From 40CM-2-70-7 sp035279865 (GTDB lineage Bacteria > Gemmatimonadota > Gemmatimonadetes > Gemmatimonadales > GWC2-71-9), in NCBI GenBank assembly GCA_035279865.1, contig DATEGY010000286.1, positions 1 through 7,857 on the forward strand: a DNA stretch of 7,857 nt. Reading direction: 5' to 3'. The notes below the pieces were generated by a model, which saw only the letters and a list, made by a program, of their open reading frames with translations, was not told the origin of the DNA and made no database searches. The position numbers and the translations under genes are program-made. This document shows positions 1-6,688 of the stretch, piece after piece (within the stretch, counting starts at the first letter, position 1; each line of letters opens with the position of its first letter).

Positions 1-245
1 CGTGGCGCCACACCGGACGACACCGAGATGACCGGGCAGGAGCCGCAGACGCCGGCGCAACACGTGCTGAGCGCGTGGTGATGATGGGCGGGCTGGTGCT
101 GATGCGCGCACTGACCATCTCCCGGCATCGACATCTGCCGGGGGACGGGCACCTCGGCCGCCATGGCGACGGGCATCGTGACGGGGTACGCCACGAGGGC
201 CAGGGCGAGGAGCAGAAAGAGGAGGGGCGCACGACGTCTGGGCAT
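1..245 (-). CDS. Exported His/Cys-rich protein, putative metal binder (3' end beyond left edge)
   Basis: This reading frame stays open from an ATG at 245 to the left edge (81 complete codons), so the C-terminus is missing. Residues 1-30 form a classic signal peptide: MPRRR is followed by a Leu/Ala/Val core at 8-19, with possible cleavage after Ala29 or Ala30. The exported part begins with a short Pro/Met segment. It then has Cys46, His48, His50, four consecutive His at 54-57, Cys62-Cys63, Cys67 and Cys70, so six His and five Cys fall within 25 residues. That composition suggests binding of a soft or borderline metal (copper, zinc) outside the cytoplasm, or a redox role. This is inference; I do not recognise the family. 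DUF2946-like and CopL-like small metal-related proteins are the nearest kind I can think of. No Shine-Dalgarno precedes the ATG. An in-frame TTG at 284 would add 13 residues but fits a signal peptide less well. The gene diverges from icd. Confidence 0.66.
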   Translation of the reverse strand, partial: MPRRRAPLLFLLLALALVAYPVTMPVAMAAEVPVPRQMSMPGDGQCAHQHQPAHHHHALSTCCAGVCGSCPVISVSSGVAP

Positions 246-348
246 CTGGAGGGAATCATCCGGCCGGAGGGCCCGCTGGCGCAACCCCTCAGGCGCTATA
301 TAGACTGCAAGCTTCTTGTGCAGGACTTACCCCGCGAGGAGGGTGTCG
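246..348. promoter_or_regulatory. Divergent intergenic region with possible promoter
   Basis: About 100 bases separate the start of the minus-strand exported protein from the chosen icd start, so any promoters for both directions should lie here. The only AT-rich island is the palindrome CTATATAG at 296-303, which could serve as a -10 box on either strand. On the plus strand, CTGGCG at 276-281 lies 15 bases upstream of TATATA and is at best a weak -35. No clear operator repeat is visible. The promoter call rests on position and composition only. Confidence 0.3.
336..342 (+). promoter_or_regulatory. Ribosome binding site deciding the icd start
   Basis: GAGGAGG at 336-342 is a near-perfect Shine-Dalgarno. 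It lies 6 bases before the GTG at 349. The GTG at 343 touches the site directly, and the TTG at 316 lies upstream of it. This selects 349 as the icd start. Confidence 0.7.
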
Positions 349-1566
349 GTGGCCGGTGTCTCGGGCGGCAAGATCGACTACCAGGGTGGCCGTTGGGTCG
401 TACCGGATCACCCCATCATCCCATTCATCGAAGGCGACGGCACCGGGCCCGATATCTGGCGGGCCTCGCAGCGCGTGCTCGATGCCGCGGTGGCAAAGGC
501 GTTCGGCGGCAAGCGGTCCATCGTCTGGAAGGAGGTCCTGGCCGGGGAGAAGGCCTTCAAGGCGACCGGCAACTGGCTCCCGGACGAGACCCTGGCCGTC
601 ATCCGCGAGCACCGCGTCGCCATCAAGGGGCCGCTCACCACACCGGTGGGTGGAGGCATGCGGTCCCTGAACGTCGCCCTCCGCCAAGTGCTCGACCTCT
701 ACGCCTGCATCCGCCCGGTGCGCTGGTTCGCCGGGGTGCCCGCGCCGGTCAAAGAACCGCAGAAGCTCGACGTCGTGATTTTCCGCGAGAATATCGAGGA
801 CGTGTACGCCGGGATCGAGTTCGAGGCCGGCAGTGAGAAGGCCGACCAGCTGCGTGACTTCCTCATGGGTCAGCTCGGAGTCAAGACGCTGCGGCAGGGA
901 AGCGCCATCGGCGTCAAGCCGATGTCCAAGTTCGGCTCACAACGGCTCGTCGCCAAGGCGATCCAGTACGCCATCGATCATCAGAAGCCGTCGGTGACGC
1001 TCGTGCACAAGGGCAACATTCAGAAGTTCACCGAAGGGGCGTTCCGCGACTGGGGCTATCAAGTCGCAAAAGATCAATTCGGAGCTCAAACCATCCCGGA
1101 AAGCGAAGCGTCTGGGGACAGGCGTGGGGGACAAATCGTCGTGAAGGACCGGATCGCCGACGCCATGTTCCAGCAGGTCCTCCTCCGCCCGAACGAGTAC
1201 TCGGTGATCGCCACGTCGAACCTGAACGGCGACTACCTCTCCGATGCCTGCGCCGCGCAGGTGGGCGGCCTCGGCATGGCGCCGGGCGCGAATGTCGGCG
1301 ACGGCTTCGCCGTATTCGAGGCGACGCACGGCACGGCGCCCAAGTACGCCGGCCAGGACAAGGTGAATCCCAGCAGCGTGATACTGTCCGGCGTCATGAT
1401 GTTCGAGGAGATCGGGTGGGGAGCGGCCGGGAGGGCGGTCATCGCCGGCATTGAAGGGGCGCTCGCCGCGAAAAAAGTCACCTATGATCTGGCCCGGCAG
1501 ATGCCGGGCGCCACCGAAGTGCCGACGTCCTCCTTTGCCGACGCGATCATCGCGCATCTGAAATGA
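349..1566 (+). CDS. icd: Isocitrate dehydrogenase [NADP+]
   Basis: This cytoplasmic TCA-cycle enzyme oxidatively decarboxylates isocitrate to 2-oxoglutarate, normally as a homodimer with Mg2+ or Mn2+. From GTG 349 it has 405 residues, close to the roughly 416 of the E. coli type. The N-terminal signature IEGDGTGPDIW is present. The substrate loop GGGMRSLNVALR carries Ser106 and Asn108 (E. coli Ser113/Asn115), with Arg112, Arg122, Arg146 and Tyr153 after it. Lys221 in HKGNIQKFTEGAF is the partner-subunit lysine. Asp295 and Asp299 in NLNGDYLSD are metal ligands. NADP-type determinants are the Lys-Tyr of GTAPKYAGQDKVNP and the Tyr and Arg of VTYDLAR. Ser106 is the residue that AceK phosphorylates in enterobacteria, but no aceK lies in the window. 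The region around residues 240-265 is shorter and more divergent than in E. coli. The stop overlaps the pepA start (ATGA), which suggests translational coupling. Confidence 0.96.
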   Translation: MAGVSGGKIDYQGGRWVVPDHPIIPFIEGDGTGPDIWRASQRVLDAAVAKAFGGKRSIVWKEVLAGEKAFKATGNWLPDETLAVIREHRVAIKGPLTTPVGGGMRSLNVALRQVLDLYACIRPVRWFAGVPAPVKEPQKLDVVIFRENIEDVYAGIEFEAGSEKADQLRDFLMGQLGVKTLRQGSAIGVKPMSKFGSQRLVAKAIQYAIDHQKPSVTLVHKGNIQKFTEGAFRDWGYQVAKDQFGAQTIPESEASGDRRGGQIVVKDRIADAMFQQVLLRPNEYSVIATSNLNGDYLSDACAAQVGGLGMAPGANVGDGFAVFEATHGTAPKYAGQDKVNPSSVILSGVMMFEEIGWGAAGRAVIAGIEGALAAKKVTYDLARQMPGATEVPTSSFADAIIAHLK

Positions 1567-3056
1567 ACAGCTCCGTCGTCACCACTCCGCTCGCGTCGCT
1601 CGAGACGCCACTCCTGGCGGTGATCGTCACGTCCGGGAATGCACTCTCGCCCGCGCTCGCCGACCTCGACCGGGCCACCGGCGGGACGCTCGCCCGCGCG
1701 TGGTCGACGGGTGACTACAAGGGCAAGAGGGACGAAACGGCGCTCTTCTACGGCACGGGGAACGTGCAGCGGGTGCTCCTGGTCGGCGCGGGGAAGGCGG
1801 CCGAGGTGAACCGTTCGGGCTTGCGGCGCGCGGCCGCGGTGGCCGGGAAGCGCGCCCGGGCGATCGGCGTGCCGAAGTTCGCGATCAGCGTCACGCCGGA
1901 GGCACGGAGCAATGTGCCCGCGCGCGACGTGGGTCAGGTCTTGATCGAGGGGGCCTCCCACGGCTCCTGGGCTTTCACAGAAATGAAGAAGCCCGCCGAG
2001 GAGCCCCGCGTCGAAGTGGACGCCGTGGTGCTCGTCGCCAACGCGGCCGAGCAGAAGGAGATCGAGGCGGGGCGCGCCGTCGGGGCCGCCATCGCCGAAG
2101 GCGCGCGCTTCACACGGTGGCTGCAGATGCTCCCGGGCAACACATGCACACCATCCTTCCTCGCGGAGCAGGCTCGAGGGGTGGCGAAGAAAAACGGCCA
2201 GGTGGTGACGACCATGGACCTGGCCGCGATCAAGCGCGAAGGGATGGGCGCGCTGCTCGCGGTGTCGCAGGGGTCCGCGGAAGAACCGCGCTTCATCGTG
2301 CTCGAGTACCAGGGAGGCACGAAGGGCGCCCCGCCGGTGGTCCTCGTGGGTAAGGGCGTGACCTTCGACTCGGGCGGTATCTCCATCAAGCCCGCCGCGA
2401 ACATGGAAGAAATGAAGTACGACATGTCGGGCGCCGCGGCGGTCCTGGGGACGTTCGAAGCGTTGGGGCGCCTGAAACCCGCGCTCAACGTGGTGGGCGT
2501 CATCCCGTCGACGGAGAACCTGCCTTCGGGCACGGCGGTGAAGCCGGGTGACGTGATCACCAGCTACTCCGGCAAGACGATCGAGATCATCAATACGGAC
2601 GCGGAGGGGCGCCTCATTCTGTGTGACGCCCTCTGGTTCGTGAAGCGTCTCAAGCCGGCCGCCGTGATCGATGCCGCCACCCTGACCGGCGCGGTGACGG
2701 TGGCGCTGGGGAACCAGGCCACCGGTCTGATGGGCAACGACGACGCGCTGATGGCCGAGGTGCAGGCGGCGGGGGAGCGGGCCGGTGAGCGGTGCTGGCC
2801 CTTTCCCCTCTGGGAGGAGTATCACGACCTCCTCAAGTCGGAGATCGCGGATGTGAAGAATTCGGGCGGGCGCGGAGCGGGAACCATCGCGGGTGGGTGG
2901 TTCCTGAAGGAGTTCGTCGACGGCTACCCGTGGGTCCATCTGGACATCGCGGGGACGGCCTACACCGACGGCGAGGGACCCCATCAGACCAAGGGACCCA
3001 CCGGGGTGGGCGTGCGCCTCTTCTCCGAGTTCGTGCTACGTCGAGCCGGCGCGTAA
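1563..3056 (+). CDS. pepA: Leucyl aminopeptidase, peptidase family M17
   Basis: This cytoplasmic dimetal aminopeptidase removes N-terminal residues from peptides in protein turnover; the family usually forms hexamers. The 497-residue length is typical. Residues about 1-165 match the variable N-terminal domain and about 175-497 the conserved catalytic domain. All expected active-site residues are visible: Lys264 and Asp269 in VGKGVTFDSGG, catalytic Lys276, Asp287 in MKYDMSGAAA, and Asp346, Glu348 and catalytic Arg350 in the family signature NTDAEGRL. The enzyme should therefore be active. Some bacterial PepA proteins (E. coli) also bind DNA in Xer recombination and pyrimidine control, but nothing here indicates that role. 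The ATG shares ATGA with the icd stop and has no Shine-Dalgarno of its own, so translation probably depends on ribosomes finishing icd. The gene symbol follows the E. coli name. Confidence 0.95.
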   Translation: MNSSVVTTPLASLETPLLAVIVTSGNALSPALADLDRATGGTLARAWSTGDYKGKRDETALFYGTGNVQRVLLVGAGKAAEVNRSGLRRAAAVAGKRARAIGVPKFAISVTPEARSNVPARDVGQVLIEGASHGSWAFTEMKKPAEEPRVEVDAVVLVANAAEQKEIEAGRAVGAAIAEGARFTRWLQMLPGNTCTPSFLAEQARGVAKKNGQVVTTMDLAAIKREGMGALLAVSQGSAEEPRFIVLEYQGGTKGAPPVVLVGKGVTFDSGGISIKPAANMEEMKYDMSGAAAVLGTFEALGRLKPALNVVGVIPSTENLPSGTAVKPGDVITSYSGKTIEIINTDAEGRLILCDALWFVKRLKPAAVIDAATLTGAVTVALGNQATGLMGNDDALMAEVQAAGERAGERCWPFPLWEEYHDLLKSEIADVKNSGGRGAGTIAGGWFLKEFVDGYPWVHLDIAGTAYTDGEGPHQTKGPTGVGVRLFSEFVLRRAGA

Positions 3057-4900
3057 CGCTCGCGCTGCTTGTCGTCGCCGGGCTGGTCGCGACGACGCCC
3101 CTTCGCGCACAGAGCGACACCACCCGGAAGCCGGTGCGTCCTCCTTCACCGGCGGACACCGTTCGTGCCCGTGTCCCCGGGGACACGACGCCGCCCGATA
3201 CGCTCGCTCCGAAGAAGGACACGACCCCGAAGGACACGGTCCCGCACTACCTGCCGGTGATGCCCACGACGGTGCCGAGTGGGGCGCTGCCGCGGGGGGA
3301 CCGGTACGTGTTCCCGCACGATTCGATCGTTTTCTCGAACATCGTCACGCTCTCGGACCTCCTCGATCACATCCCTGGGGTCTTCGTCGCACGGGCGGGC
3401 TTCTATGGCGCGGCCGAGCCCGTGATTTACGCGGGACGGGGACCAGCCGCGCTCGAGATCTACCTGGACGGCGTGCCGTATCTGCCGGCCGGCCGCGATT
3501 CTGTCTGGCTCGATCCCGCCCGGATTCCCTTGGGCCCACTGGAACGGGTGGACGTGCAGGTGCTCCCCGGCGCACTGCGCGTCTACCTCGTGTCCACGCG
3601 CCAGCGGTCGACCTTCGCCACCTCCGAAGTGGACGTGAAAACGGGGCAGTTCTCGACCACCGGGTACCGGGGCGGCTTCGCCAAGCGCTGGCTCTCGGGA
3701 TTTGGCCTTTCTCTGGGCGCGGATTACAACAACACCAATGGCGACCCCGGCAACACGTCGACGCCGTTCAACTCTGTGGACCTCTGGCTTAAGGGCGAGT
3801 ACATCCCGAGCCCCCACTACGGGGCGACGTATCAGCTGATCGCATCGAGCTGGGAGCGCAGTCCGCAGACGGAAGGCATCGTGGACACGGCGCTCGCCAC
3901 ACATCATTGGAAACAGAAGCGGTCGGACGCGATGCTGCGCGCGTTCTATGCCACCCGGGATGACGGGCTGGGGTTCAGGGTGCAGACCGCCCTCTCGGCC
4001 ACCACGGTCTCGGGCGACACGGCTCTGCCGGTGGACCGTTCGATGTGGCAGGACCAATTCGACCTCTCGGAGACCATGCCAACCGCGGCCCTGGGGCTGA
4101 CGGCCACGATCTCGGACCGGGAGTGGCCCCTCCGGTTTGACGGACGGGCCTCCTGGCTGCCGCTCCCCTGGGTGACCGTGGCCGCCGATGCCCGGCATTC
4201 GGCGTACAGCGGCGGGCGCCACGGCACCCGCGCGCACGGCTCCGCCGGGATCACGCTGCCCCTCGGATTCTCCCTGCGGGGCGATGCCGCGTGGGCCCGG
4301 GATCTCCAGGCACCGGCGCTCGCGAAGGACTCGGTGCAGACCACGGTGGACTTTTCCGGCGCGGTGCGGTGGGATGCGAAGTTCGCGTCGGTCGAGATCG
4401 GTGGGGCGCAGCTCGACCCGTTCAAGCCCATCGGCTTCGCCGCGGGAGTCCCGGCCGTCACGTCGCTGCCCCCGACGCCGCGCACGACGGTCGCGACGTT
4501 TCAGGCCAGTGTCAGGCCCCTTCCGGGATTCACGCTCTCGGGCTGGTATTATCAGCCCCGCGTGGGCGGGGGTGCCTTCATGCCGCCCACCCATGGCCGT
4601 TACTCGCTGACGTTCGATTCCAAGTTCTGGCGGGTCTTCCGGAGCGGCATCTTCCGCCTGCGCGCGGAGTATGCCGCCGAGTCGTGGAGCCGGTCACCGC
4701 TGGGCGGAATCGACGCCTCTGGTCAGCAGCCGGTCCACGGAGCGGCCTTCACCGAGACGAACCTCGAGATGCAGATCGCGGGAGTCGTGGTCTTCTGGCA
4801 GATCCGCAACAACAACTACATGCGGTCGCAGTACGTGGTGGGGACCAACTACCCCAAGAACGCGCAGGTGTACGGAGTTCGCTGGACCTTCAATAATTGA
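3038..4900 (+). CDS. TonB-plug outer-membrane beta-barrel protein (start codon uncertain)
   Basis: This is an outer-membrane receptor-like protein with unknown substrate. Counting from 3038 it has about 620 residues. Residues 1-24 look like a signal peptide (SSRR, then a Leu/Val/Ala core, ending PLRA before Gln25). Residues 27-69 are a Pro/Thr/Asp-rich linker. Residues about 95-187 match a TonB plug: SDLLDHIPGVFV, VIYAGRG, IYLDGVPY, and ERVDVQVLPGALRVYLVS. The rest alternates polar and aromatic residues as in a barrel and ends in YGVRWTFNN, a plausible outer-membrane C-terminus. The barrel is on the short side for the family. No clear TonB box is seen. The start is unresolved: no ATG, GTG or TTG lies in frame between GTG 2930, deep inside pepA, and GTG 3134, which would discard the signal peptide. 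I mark 3038 (ACG) as the start of the minimal signal peptide only. No Shine-Dalgarno helps, and no SusD-like partner is present. Confidence 0.82.
   Translation, partial: TSSRRVTLALLVVAGLVATTPLRAQSDTTRKPVRPPSPADTVRARVPGDTTPPDTLAPKKDTTPKDTVPHYLPVMPTTVPSGALPRGDRYVFPHDSIVFSNIVTLSDLLDHIPGVFVARAGFYGAAEPVIYAGRGPAALEIYLDGVPYLPAGRDSVWLDPARIPLGPLERVDVQVLPGALRVYLVSTRQRSTFATSEVDVKTGQFSTTGYRGGFAKRWLSGFGLSLGADYNNTNGDPGNTSTPFNSVDLWLKGEYIPSPHYGATYQLIASSWERSPQTEGIVDTALATHHWKQKRSDAMLRAFYATRDDGLGFRVQTALSATTVSGDTALPVDRSMWQDQFDLSETMPTAALGLTATISDREWPLRFDGRASWLPLPWVTVAADARHSAYSGGRHGTRAHGSAGITLPLGFSLRGDAAWARDLQAPALAKDSVQTTVDFSGAVRWDAKFASVEIGGAQLDPFKPIGFAAGVPAVTSLPPTPRTTVATFQASVRPLPGFTLSGWYYQPRVGGGAFMPPTHGRYSLTFDSKFWRVFRSGIFRLRAEYAAESWSRSPLGGIDASGQQPVHGAAFTETNLEMQIAGVVVFWQIRNNNYMRSQYVVGTNYPKNAQVYGVRWTFNN
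3116..3244 (+). repeat. Asp-Thr/Pro low-complexity linker with short direct repeats
   Basis: These bases encode residues about 27-69 of the outer-membrane protein, a segment built from repeated Asp-Thr pairs separated by Pro, Lys and Arg (DTT, DTV, DTTPPDT, DTTPKDT). At DNA level GAAGGACACG occurs at 3214-3223 and again at 3229-3238, a 15-base period. The segment is probably a flexible periplasmic linker between the signal peptide and the plug. Slippage could change its length between strains. Confidence 0.5.
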
Positions 4901-4934
4901 CCAACAATCGGCTTTCCGGGTAGCTTTCGAGACT

Positions 4935-5816
4935 GTGCCACGAAGCATGACGGGATTCGGCTCCGCCGATGGGGCGATCGCGGGCGGGCGGCTGCGGATC
5001 GACATCCGCACCGTCAATCACCGCTATTTCAACCCTCAGCTCAAGTTGCCGGGCGAGCTGTCCGGCGCGGAGGGCGAATTGCGCGAGCGGCTGCGCCAGC
5101 TCCTGGACCGCGGCCACGTCTCCGTCTCGGCGCGCTGGGTGGAGGCGCCCGCCGGCGTGGACGGCGTCACCGTGGACCTGGACCGGGCGCGCGCCGTCGT
5201 AGCCGCCATGCGAGAGCTGAAGAAGAAGCTTCGCCTCAAGGGGGACCCCGACGTCGGACTGGTGGCGCGCCACCCTGAGGTGCTGCGTTCCGGCGGCAAT
5301 GGGGCCGGCGCGCCGGACATCGCGTGGGCGGACCTCCAGCCTATCGTCGAGGCCGCGGCGAAGGACGTGCTGGCCATGCGGGAGCGCGAAGGGAAAGCAC
5401 TCGCGAAGGATCTGTTGGGGCGGCTCGACGCGCTGGAAGCGGGAGCGGCGAAGATCGAAACCCGGGCCCCGCAGCGCCTCACCGCGGAGATGGCCCGGCT
5501 CAAGGCGTCGGTGGCCGAGCTGGCGGCCGGCGTGCGCGTGGACGAGCAGCGGCTGGCCCTCGAGATCGCGTTGATGGCGGACCGGGTGGACATCACGGAG
5601 GAGCTGGTGCGCTTCCGGACGCACGTGGCCGCGTGCCGCGACGCGCTGCGGGGCTCGGCGGCGGTCGGGAAGCAGCTGGGATTCCTGGCCCAGGAGCTCC
5701 TCCGCGAAGTGAACACGATGGGCTCGAAAGCGAACGATGCGGAGATCACCCAGACGGTGATCGCCATGAAGGGCGAGCTGGAGCGGTTCCGGGAGCAGCT
5801 CGAGAACCTCGAGTGA
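4935..5816 (+). CDS. yicC: YicC family endoribonuclease
   Basis: The protein has 293 residues (E. coli YicC: 287). YicC proteins are cytoplasmic endoribonucleases; in E. coli YicC is linked to decay of the small RNA RyhB. The N-terminal family motif SMTGFGS is at residues 4-10 and TVNHRYF at 26-32. The C-terminal conserved domain includes MADRVDITEEL from residue 214 and ELLREVNTMGSK at 254-265, which is the most conserved acidic/Asn block of the family, and it ends in LENLE. I chose the GTG at 4935 because family members usually carry two or three residues before SMTGFG; the ATG at 4947 would start inside that motif. The Shine-Dalgarno is weak. The 34-base gap after the preceding gene holds no hairpin terminator. 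The stop overlaps the gmk start (GTGA), so the two genes are probably translationally coupled. Confidence 0.93.
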   Translation: MPRSMTGFGSADGAIAGGRLRIDIRTVNHRYFNPQLKLPGELSGAEGELRERLRQLLDRGHVSVSARWVEAPAGVDGVTVDLDRARAVVAAMRELKKKLRLKGDPDVGLVARHPEVLRSGGNGAGAPDIAWADLQPIVEAAAKDVLAMREREGKALAKDLLGRLDALEAGAAKIETRAPQRLTAEMARLKASVAELAAGVRVDEQRLALEIALMADRVDITEELVRFRTHVAACRDALRGSAAVGKQLGFLAQELLREVNTMGSKANDAEITQTVIAMKGELERFREQLENLE

Positions 5817-6466
5817 ACCCGACCGTGGTTGTGTTGTCATCTCCGTCGGGAGGCGGCAAGACCACCATCGCCAAGCGGTTGCTCACGGACTGGCCGGCGG
5901 AGTTCGGGTATTCGGTGTCGGCCACCACCAGGGTCCCGCGTGCCGGAGAAGTCGACGGGCAGGCCTATCATTTCCTCAGCCGGGACGAGTTCGACGCGCG
6001 CATCCGGCGGGGCGAATTCCTGGAGTGGGCGGAGTATGCGGGGGAACGATACGGCACGCTGAAGGCCGAGGTGGACCGGGTGCTGGCGTCGGGGCGGCAC
6101 GTGGTGCTCGACATCGAAATCCAGGGTGCGCGGGCGGTTCGCAGGGCATACCCCCGGCCGGGCTCCGTCGCCATCTTCATCCTCCCGCCGAGTGCACCGG
6201 CCCTGGTGAGCCGGCTGACCTTCCGGCGCACCGATCGGATCGGGAAGATCCGGGAGCGGCTGGACATCGCCCGCGGGGAAGTGCTGGAATCGAAGACCTA
6301 CGACTACGTGGTCGTGAACGATCAGCTGGACCTGGCGGTGCGTGCGGTGGCGGACATCGTCCGCGGCCCCCACGACGTGCCGGAGCGGCCGCCGCAGTAC
6401 CAAGCGCTGGTGGACGAGTTTTTGACCGGACTCTCTGAGGCCCTGGAGCAGAGCGGGCCCGAATAA
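5813..6466 (+). CDS. gmk: Guanylate kinase
   Basis: This enzyme phosphorylates GMP to GDP with ATP in the cytoplasm, an essential step toward GTP and a known ppGpp target in some bacteria. It has 217 residues, typical length. The P-loop is PSGGGKTT at 11-18. GMP-site residues expected from yeast guanylate kinase are present with an offset of +2: Ser36, Arg40, Arg43, Tyr52, Glu71, Tyr80, and Asp100 in LDIEIQGA. Arg138 and Arg149 match the two phosphate-binding arginines. The lid segment at 134-149 is unusual: the common GRGT(E/D)-x-E-E pattern is replaced by FRRTDRIGK, so a glycine and the acidic pair are lost. The C-terminus continues with YDYVVVND, normal for the family. The GTG start shares GTGA with the yicC stop and fits the family N-terminus. 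rpoZ follows 9 bases after the stop. Confidence 0.95.
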   Translation: MNPTVVVLSSPSGGGKTTIAKRLLTDWPAEFGYSVSATTRVPRAGEVDGQAYHFLSRDEFDARIRRGEFLEWAEYAGERYGTLKAEVDRVLASGRHVVLDIEIQGARAVRRAYPRPGSVAIFILPPSAPALVSRLTFRRTDRIGKIRERLDIARGEVLESKTYDYVVVNDQLDLAVRAVADIVRGPHDVPERPPQYQALVDEFLTGLSEALEQSGPE

Positions 6467-6470
6467 GGAG
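6465..6470 (+). promoter_or_regulatory. Ribosome binding site of rpoZ
   Basis: AAGGAG at 6465-6470 begins inside the gmk stop codon and ends 5 bases before the rpoZ ATG. Apart from the icd site, it is the clearest Shine-Dalgarno in the window. Confidence 0.7.
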
Positions 6471-6475
6471 CAGCA

Positions 6476-6688
6476 ATGCGGATCATCACCCCGTCGGAAG
6501 TCGCGATCCAGACCCAGAACAAGTATCTGGGCGTCCTGGTGGCGGCGAAGTTCGCTCGATTCGTGAACGAATTCCCCCGGGATCGCTCGGTGGAGTTCGA
6601 AGAAAAGCTCACTACCCGCGCCCTGCAGGAGCTGGTGCAGGGGCACCTGCAGTTCAAGATGGTGCGCCGGCGGCGGTCGGAAAGCTGA
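6476..6688 (+). CDS. rpoZ: DNA-directed RNA polymerase subunit omega
   Basis: The small omega subunit helps fold and assemble the beta' subunit of RNA polymerase, and in proteobacteria it forms part of a ppGpp site. This version has 70 residues, at the short end of the family (E. coli has 91). Conserved positions are visible: NKYLGVLVAAKFAR at residues 15-28 matches the family helix N-(R/K)-(F/Y)-x-L-V-x-V-A-A-x-x-A-R, and TTRALQELVQG at 46-56 matches the T-x-x-A-L-x-E-(I/L)-x-x-G block. The tail after this is short and basic (VRRRR). Position directly after gmk, as in E. coli and many other bacteria, strongly supports the call. The stop and the coaBC start overlap as TGATG. Confidence 0.9.
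   Translation: MRIITPSEVAIQTQNKYLGVLVAAKFARFVNEFPRDRSVEFEEKLTTRALQELVQGHLQFKMVRRRRSES

Noticed and set aside
305..323. Short inverted repeat CTGCA ... TGCAG before icd, considered as an operator or hairpin.
   Set aside because: A 5-base stem with a 9-base loop is expected by chance and is too weak to support a regulatory call.
316..348. An upstream TTG at 316 as the icd start.
   Set aside because: It would place the strong GAGGAGG ribosome site inside the gene and add residues not typical of the family; GTG 349 is spaced correctly.
75..836. A 253-codon plus-strand frame across the left edge and the start of icd.
   Set aside because: It runs opposite the signal-peptide gene and then out of frame through icd, and the translation shows no domain.
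1482..2984. A 500-codon open frame on the minus strand opposite pepA.
   Set aside because: It lies opposite a gene with every M17 active-site residue intact. Its translation is Arg/His/Gly-rich with no recognisable motif, as expected for antisense frames in GC-rich DNA.
3146..4594. A 482-codon open frame on the minus strand opposite the outer-membrane gene.
   Set aside because: The composition is low-complexity Arg/Gly/His. The plus strand has a coherent plug and barrel, so this is a shadow frame.
4901..4934. The gap between the outer-membrane gene and yicC, examined for a terminator or promoter.
   Set aside because: There is no GC-rich stem followed by a T run, and no convincing -35/-10 pair in 34 bases.
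4890..5840. A 316-codon minus-strand frame opposite yicC.
   Set aside because: The plus strand carries a full-length YicC with its conserved blocks; the minus frame is Arg/His-rich and motif-free.
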